From Phyllobacterium lublinensis (GTDB lineage Bacteria; Pseudomonadota; Alphaproteobacteria; Rhizobiales; Rhizobiaceae): a DNA stretch of 64,000 nucleotides. The stretch lies in assembly GCF_020164435.1 (NCBI RefSeq), contig NZ_JAIUDQ010000002.1:62001-126000 (forward strand), given 5' to 3'. The notes below the pieces were generated by a model. The model was not told where the DNA came from. It worked only from the letters and a program-made list of their open reading frames with translations, and made no database searches. A program made the translations under genes and the position numbers. Every line of letters begins with the position of its first letter. The stretch's first letter is position 1. Shown here piece by piece: positions 59,981 to 64,000 of the stretch.

Positions 59981-61090
59981 ATGCTTCAGCCGCGCCAGGA
60001 CATTACCCGTTTGACGCTAGCTGTCCTCTTCATCGGGGGGCTTCTCGTCAGTTCGATTTGGATCATGCTGCCGTTTCTCGCCGCGATTATCTGGGCGCTG
60101 ACTTTGGTCATCGCAACGTGGCCCTTGATGATTTGGGTGCAGCGTCACACGGGCAACCGTCGCAACGTCGCCGTTCTCATCATGACGGGTTTGCTTCTGC
60201 TGATCCTTATAGTGCCGTTCTGGTTGGCAATCAGTCTTATCATGGACAATACGGACCGGATCACGGAGTACATTCATATCGGGTTTAACCTCAAACTTCC
60301 GCAGCCTCCAATCTGGTTAGGTGACATTCCGCTGGTCGGTGAGCGCCTGCGCTCCAGCTGGGAAAAAATCGGAATGCTGGGGGTGAATGAGCTTGGACCA
60401 AGGTTGAGGCCTTATGCCGGCTCCCTTGCGCACTGGTTCGCGACCGCTGCGGGAAGTCTTGGTGGCGTTCTCCTTCAATTTCTTTTGACAACAGCGATCG
60501 CCGCAATCATTTACGCCAATGGCGAGAAAGGGGCCGCAACCGCCATCCGGTTTGGCCGTCGGCTCGGAGGTGACCGGGGCGAAATGGCGGTGCGCCTCGC
60601 TGGCCAGGCCATCCGCAGCGTCGCCCTCGGCGTCGTTGTCACCGCAGTGGCCCAAACCGCCGTCAGCGCAAGCGGCCTGCTGATCGTCGGCATTCCATAT
60701 GCGGGCGTATTGACGGCCCTGATCTTTGTCCTTTGCCTGATGCAGATTGGCCCCGTCCTTGTGTTGGCACCGACGGTCCTCTGGATGTACTACAGCGGCG
60801 ACACCCTGTGGGCGTCCGTCCTTTTGCTGGTCGCAATTGTTGCCGGCACGATGGATGGGTTCCTGCGTCCGATCCTGATCCGACAAGGTGCCGATCTTCC
60901 TTTGTTGCTCATATTTGCGGGCGTTATCGGTGGCCTGATCTCGTTCGGTATCCTGGGAATATTTGTAGGGCCTACATTGCTTGCAGTCGCCTATGTCCTC
61001 TTGGAGGCCTGGATGGCGGAAGGGGATCCCACTTCCCGTCAGGTTGCTGCTGAAGACTTGCAGTCGGGGCCAACGCCGCCGCCAATATGA
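59981..61090 (+). CDS. AI-2E family transporter (PerM/YdiK-like)
   Basis: A 369-residue membrane protein with about eight helices and the family pattern: two N-terminal helices, an extended periplasmic part (about 95-165), then a C-terminal helical bundle with GIPYAGVLTALIFVLCLMQIG and FLRPILIRQGADLPLLLIFAGVIGGL. Substrates vary in this family, including sodium/proton exchange; autoinducer transport is not implied. Single gene, AAAGG before the ATG. Confidence 0.88.
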   Translation: MLQPRQDITRLTLAVLFIGGLLVSSIWIMLPFLAAIIWALTLVIATWPLMIWVQRHTGNRRNVAVLIMTGLLLLILIVPFWLAISLIMDNTDRITEYIHIGFNLKLPQPPIWLGDIPLVGERLRSSWEKIGMLGVNELGPRLRPYAGSLAHWFATAAGSLGGVLLQFLLTTAIAAIIYANGEKGAATAIRFGRRLGGDRGEMAVRLAGQAIRSVALGVVVTAVAQTAVSASGLLIVGIPYAGVLTALIFVLCLMQIGPVLVLAPTVLWMYYSGDTLWASVLLLVAIVAGTMDGFLRPILIRQGADLPLLLIFAGVIGGLISFGILGIFVGPTLLAVAYVLLEAWMAEGDPTSRQVAAEDLQSGPTPPPI

Positions 61091-61107
61091 GGCGGGATTG
61101 TCCCGCC
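61091..61107 (+). terminator. Short hairpin after the permease gene
   Basis: GGCGGGA-TTG-TCCCGCC starts one base after the stop codon of the AI-2E-family gene. Perfect 7-bp arms but no T-run; likely marks the end of the transcript between convergent genes. Confidence 0.55.
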
Positions 61108-61175
61108 CCATTACGTCAACGAATGTGTGGTGCCGGTCTTTCGCTCGAGGCGACACGCCCGGAGTGCCCCTGGCT

Positions 61176-61703
61176 CTATGACTTGTAGTCCGCGAAAGCA
61201 GAACTCATGATGGCTTCTTCCTGACGGATCCTGATGATCAGCGGAATAAGGTAGATCGGCAACCCCACAATAAGTGTCCAGAACGCATTGAGCGCCAAAG
61301 CAAACCCTACCAACTCCGGCAAGATGTTGAGAAAGTAATTGGGGTGGCGAACATAGGCGAAGAGGCCGTTACGTATCAGGCGATGATTTTGGCTGATCAT
61401 GATTTTGATGGTCCAAAGCTCACCGAGCGACCGCATTACAAGGATCAGGATCAGAGCAGATGCGATATAGAGCACCACACCTATAGTGGCGACCGTCGTG
61501 TCGATTGACGGCCTGTATGCCGCTTCAACGGTGGCGGCGATATAGAACAGGATATGTACCGCCGCCAAGCACTTGCTATTTGTGGCACCATATTCCTTTG
61601 CGGAATTCTTCCTGAGATTTCGCTCGTGGGTTCTGGAGATTAATACGGTCAGCAGACGCCAGGCGTAAGCGGCGCATATGAACAGGACCAGATAGGGATT
61701 CAT
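61176..61703 (-). CDS. Isoprenylcysteine carboxyl methyltransferase-like membrane protein
   Basis: A 175-residue protein with four to five transmembrane segments and the ICMT/PEMT signature GLFAYVRHPNYF with ELVG following, which binds S-adenosylmethionine. Bacterial members methylate membrane-embedded or lipid substrates that are mostly unknown. GAGGT precedes the ATG. Monocistronic by spacing. Confidence 0.85.
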   Translation of the reverse strand: MNPYLVLFICAAYAWRLLTVLISRTHERNLRKNSAKEYGATNSKCLAAVHILFYIAATVEAAYRPSIDTTVATIGVVLYIASALILILVMRSLGELWTIKIMISQNHRLIRNGLFAYVRHPNYFLNILPELVGFALALNAFWTLIVGLPIYLIPLIIRIRQEEAIMSSAFADYKS

Positions 61704-61876
61704 TTTTACCTCAGCGTTGATCGGATTGGATCATTGTTGGAAATGACTTCAGGGCGGCTGTGCCGCGCGCTGGCGGGGAGCGGGGAGACATACTCGGTCT
61801 CCCAGAGCGGTACAAGCGGATGGGGATAGTGCCCCCGTGCCCAAACAGATTGGCGGCAAACTTCGGAGAATCCCTG

Positions 61877-62830
61877 CTAACGGGAGAAACTTTTTCGATA
61901 GCTGGCAGGCGAGATCGAAAACTTGCGCAGGAAGGCACGACGCAACGTAATGATGTCACCAAATCCCGATTGCGTCGCAACCGACTTCATCGGGATTTTT
62001 GCGTCCTCCGCCAGACGCCGAGCAGCCTCCAAACGCATTGATTCCACATATTGCGCAGGAGTCATCTGTACTTCCTGTTTGAACAAGCGTGCAAAATTGC
62101 GCTCACTCATGCCCACGCGCTTCGCGAGCTCGGGCACGGCCAGATTCGCCGACAGGTGGTCATTGATGAACTCTTGAGCCGTTCTTATCGGCGACCTCTG
62201 GGCAGTTTGTGCGATCAAATGTGTACTGAACTGAGACTGGCCGCCAGGCCGCTTCAAAAACACAACGAGCTCTCGCGCAACTGCAAGGGCGATGTCCATA
62301 CCGACATCTTTCTCAACCAGTGCAAGTGCCAGATCAATGCCTGCCGTAACACCGGCCGAGGTCCATACTTTGCCGTCGGAAGTAAAAATACGGTCGGGCT
62401 CCAACCGGACGTCGGGATATCGGCGGGCGAACTCGCCCGCCTGCGACCAGTGTGTTGTAGCCCGCAGCCCATCAAGCAGACCTGCCTCTGCCAAAACAAA
62501 GGCTCCCGAGCATACCGACCCAAATCGGTCGGCCTGTTTGGATACAGACTTGACCCAAAGCAGAATCGCCTCTGATATTGGCCGCTCCTGGATTTGTGGA
62601 TCGCCAGCAATCAGCAGGGTGTCGATCTCGCCAGGGGGTTCGTAAATCGTTCGATCGACCATAACCTGTACCCCGGATGATCCTCGGACTGGTCCCGGCT
62701 TCGTACTGACAATCTCAATGGTATAATATCCATACCCCAACTGACGGTTTGCCTCGGCAAACACGTCGGAGGGTCCAATAACATCGAGAAGCTGGACTCC
62801 TGGCATGGCCAGGATAGCGACTTTTTTCAT
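61877..62830 (-). CDS. GlxA-type transcriptional regulator (DJ-1/PfpI plus AraC HTH)
   Basis: A 317-residue regulator. Residues 1-185 form a DJ-1/PfpI class I amidotransferase-like domain with the nucleophile-elbow Cys107 (GSVCSGAF); residues about 215-315 are an AraC DNA-binding domain (MSERNFARLFKQE, RLAEDAKIPMKSVATQSGFGD). Its start overlaps the stop of the anion-channel gene. It may regulate that channel through the palindrome upstream; ligand unknown. Confidence 0.9.
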   Translation of the reverse strand: MKKVAILAMPGVQLLDVIGPSDVFAEANRQLGYGYYTIEIVSTKPGPVRGSSGVQVMVDRTIYEPPGEIDTLLIAGDPQIQERPISEAILLWVKSVSKQADRFGSVCSGAFVLAEAGLLDGLRATTHWSQAGEFARRYPDVRLEPDRIFTSDGKVWTSAGVTAGIDLALALVEKDVGMDIALAVARELVVFLKRPGGQSQFSTHLIAQTAQRSPIRTAQEFINDHLSANLAVPELAKRVGMSERNFARLFKQEVQMTPAQYVESMRLEAARRLAEDAKIPMKSVATQSGFGDIITLRRAFLRKFSISPASYRKSFSR

Positions 62831-63834
62831 TTACCGGACTCCAGCCGGAACAATTGGCCCGAAAAGACGATGAGCAGCGTCCGGACAAACAGCACGGCGA
62901 TCGCAACAGTCAGAAACACGAACAAAGCTATTGCGAAAATCTGCAGCAAGGCACTGTCAACTTCTGATGAATAGCGGAACGTGGCAATGGAAAAGGCAGC
63001 GAGCGGAAAGCTGATTGCCCACCAATTCACACCAAAGGGAATGTCGGCACGAAAGACCTTCGGAGCGAGAACCAGCAGCATGAAGAATGCGTAATAAAAG
63101 AGTGACGAAGCGAACATGTCGACATGACCGGTGAGGTTCGTATAGGCCAGATACCCTACGGCAAAGGGTGCAATCAGAACCAGCAAGGACGGACGCATGG
63201 GCATGGGCATGGCCTCGTGATGGCGTAATCGGCTGAAGATCAATACAACCAGGACACCGGCGACAACCGAACCGACGGCGAAGGCAAGCATATTGACTTC
63301 GTGAGCCCATGCGAACGGCATGGCCGATCCGGTTACAGCAATGTCAAGCGTGGCAACCCCCGGTATCAGCAAGGCAGGCAACGTATCCTCTCCCTTGTGC
63401 TGTTTGCTTACAAAACGCTGCATGACGGCATAGGCGATTATGAAGGTCAGTATCGTACCGGCAGTCCAGACAGACTGTCCAACGATGGCATCATACGGAC
63501 CCAGGAACGAGGACAAGAGAAGCATGCCGATGGCGATCGTGGCGAAAAAATTGTTCATGACCGGATGGCTATACTCGGCCATGATAGCACTTGGATGGCG
63601 CGCAAACTTCATGCCGTAACCGAGCACAAGACCAACAAAGACAGCGACGGCGATCCAGCCGATCAATTCTCCGGGAAGCACATTGACGAAACCGAGCTTG
63701 GCGGCCTCCCGCCAAGCCAGGCTCAGTCCGGCAATACCCATGACGGATGCGAAGAGATTGACCGGTAGCATCCGTATGGAATGCTTCGGTTTCGATTTCA
63801 TCGTGACCTGATCGTTCAAAACGAACTCGGACAT
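62827..63834 (-). CDS. TDT/SLAC1-family anion channel (TehA-like)
   Basis: A 335-residue membrane protein with ten predicted helices of the tellurite-resistance/dicarboxylate transporter (TDT) family; LPVNLFASVMGIAGLSLAWR and HPVMNNFFATIAIGMLLLS are typical. Family members are anion channels or carry dicarboxylates, sulfite or formate. AGGAGC precedes ATG 63834, preferred over the frame to 63855. ATGA overlap with the GlxA-type regulator. Confidence 0.85.
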   Translation of the reverse strand: MSEFVLNDQVTMKSKPKHSIRMLPVNLFASVMGIAGLSLAWREAAKLGFVNVLPGELIGWIAVAVFVGLVLGYGMKFARHPSAIMAEYSHPVMNNFFATIAIGMLLLSSFLGPYDAIVGQSVWTAGTILTFIIAYAVMQRFVSKQHKGEDTLPALLIPGVATLDIAVTGSAMPFAWAHEVNMLAFAVGSVVAGVLVVLIFSRLRHHEAMPMPMRPSLLVLIAPFAVGYLAYTNLTGHVDMFASSLFYYAFFMLLVLAPKVFRADIPFGVNWWAISFPLAAFSIATFRYSSEVDSALLQIFAIALFVFLTVAIAVLFVRTLLIVFSGQLFRLESGK

Positions 63835-63905
63835 AATAGAGCTCCTGTGAGGCAAGAATTTTCCAACGCCTATGTAAGCAGTCCGGAGTTTGTCTGATAT
63901 AGTGC

Positions 63906-63942
63906 ATTATATACGAATCCTGCCAAAACTTGGCAGGATTCG
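63906..63942 (-). promoter_or_regulatory. TATAAT box next to a 13-bp-arm palindrome
   Basis: Minus strand TATAAT at 63906-63911; two bases away CGAATCCTGCCAA and TTGGCAGGATTCG (63914-63926 and 63930-63942) form perfect arms around AAC. The core TGCCAA-N3-TTGGCA is operator-like and would cover the -35 region of the anion-channel operon. No recognisable -35 box at 17 bp, suggesting an activator or a repressor with high occupancy. Confidence 0.65.
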
Positions 63943-64000
63943 GCCGATCCAAGGTCTGGGGTTCCCTCAGACGCCATTCATGCTCATGGATGAGGACATG
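63943..64000. other. Window end, unassigned
   Basis: The last 58 bases show no start or ribosome site. On the minus strand a frame closes at a TGA near 63969 and could be the end of a gene lying outside, but it is too short to judge. Confidence 0.3.

Noticed and set aside
59981-61090. Autoinducer-2 exporter as a quorum-sensing element
   Set aside because: The family name does not predict substrate; no lux or lsr genes are present.
1-64000. CRISPR arrays, complete IS elements, rRNA genes, riboswitches
   Set aside because: No regularly spaced repeats, no transposase frames, no rRNA-like sequence and no recognisable riboswitch core were seen on reading both strands.

Overview
The window reads as a piece of an alphaproteobacterial genome of the order Rhizobiales (Rhizobiaceae or Phyllobacteriaceae type). 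The evidence is established gene neighbourhoods: a uxs1-uxe-apsS-apsH1-apsE-apsH2 polysaccharide operon next to a cuxR-type regulator (described in Sinorhizobium meliloti), an arsR-aqpS-arsC-arsH arsenic operon of the rhizobial kind, a GH94 protein related to beta-1,2-glucan phosphorylases, and several CUT1 sugar ABC transporters. No phage, CRISPR array, complete insertion sequence or integrase was seen. The species cannot be named from the sequence alone.

Layout. 1-10.3 kb: the 3' end of a histidinol-dehydrogenase-like gene, then a plus-strand catabolic locus: sugar-type ABC transporter (binding protein, two permeases, ATPase), two GMC flavin oxidoreductases, then a HAD phosphatase, a DeoR repressor and a GH3 N-acetylhexosaminidase-like protein behind an 18-bp perfect palindrome. 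11.2-18.6 kb: the minus-strand arabinose-polysaccharide operon (UDP-xylose synthase, UDP-sugar 4-epimerase, processive synthase, two DUF995 proteins flanking a GH26-like glycanase) with a CuxR-like AraC regulator that keeps the N-terminal RxxxR c-di-GMP motif. 19.0-37.2 kb: an accessory segment bounded by a 45-nt copy of the 3' part of tRNA-Gln and the intact tRNA-Gln(CUG). It carries a GH94 phosphorylase, a calcium/proton antiporter, a potassium channel, stress proteins, several gene fragments (phosphoketolase, ammonia-lyase, DUF6065) and a double arsenic cluster with an ArsC-acetyltransferase fusion. 37.3-47.5 kb: a seven-gene minus-strand operon for unsaturated uronate oligosaccharides (GH105, KduI, an unrecognised 827-residue protein, CUT1 transporter) facing a LacI regulator.

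47.6-55.6 kb is the least familiar part. Two LuxR-type regulators with degenerate receiver domains, two small unknown proteins, a subtilase without a signal peptide, a PAP2/vanadium-haloperoxidase-like protein and a SARP-type (OmpR-like winged helix plus TPR) regulator share what looks like one regulatory signal. A tandem repeat of TT(C/G)ACGnTG with 11-bp period, read on the minus strand, lies upstream of three of these transcription units. Two copies are embedded in a 42-bp block with 36 identical positions. This is proposed as a SARP regulon that has probably not been described.

55.9-64 kb: an exported Rap1a/Tai-like small protein, a hypothetical protein, a PPK2 polyphosphate kinase coupled to a SulP anion transporter, an AI-2E-family permease, an isoprenylcysteine-methyltransferase-like membrane protein, and a GlxA-type regulator coupled to a TDT/SLAC1-family anion channel that is preceded by a 13-bp-arm palindrome abutting a TATAAT box. 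All functions are read from sequence features recalled from known families. No database search was run.
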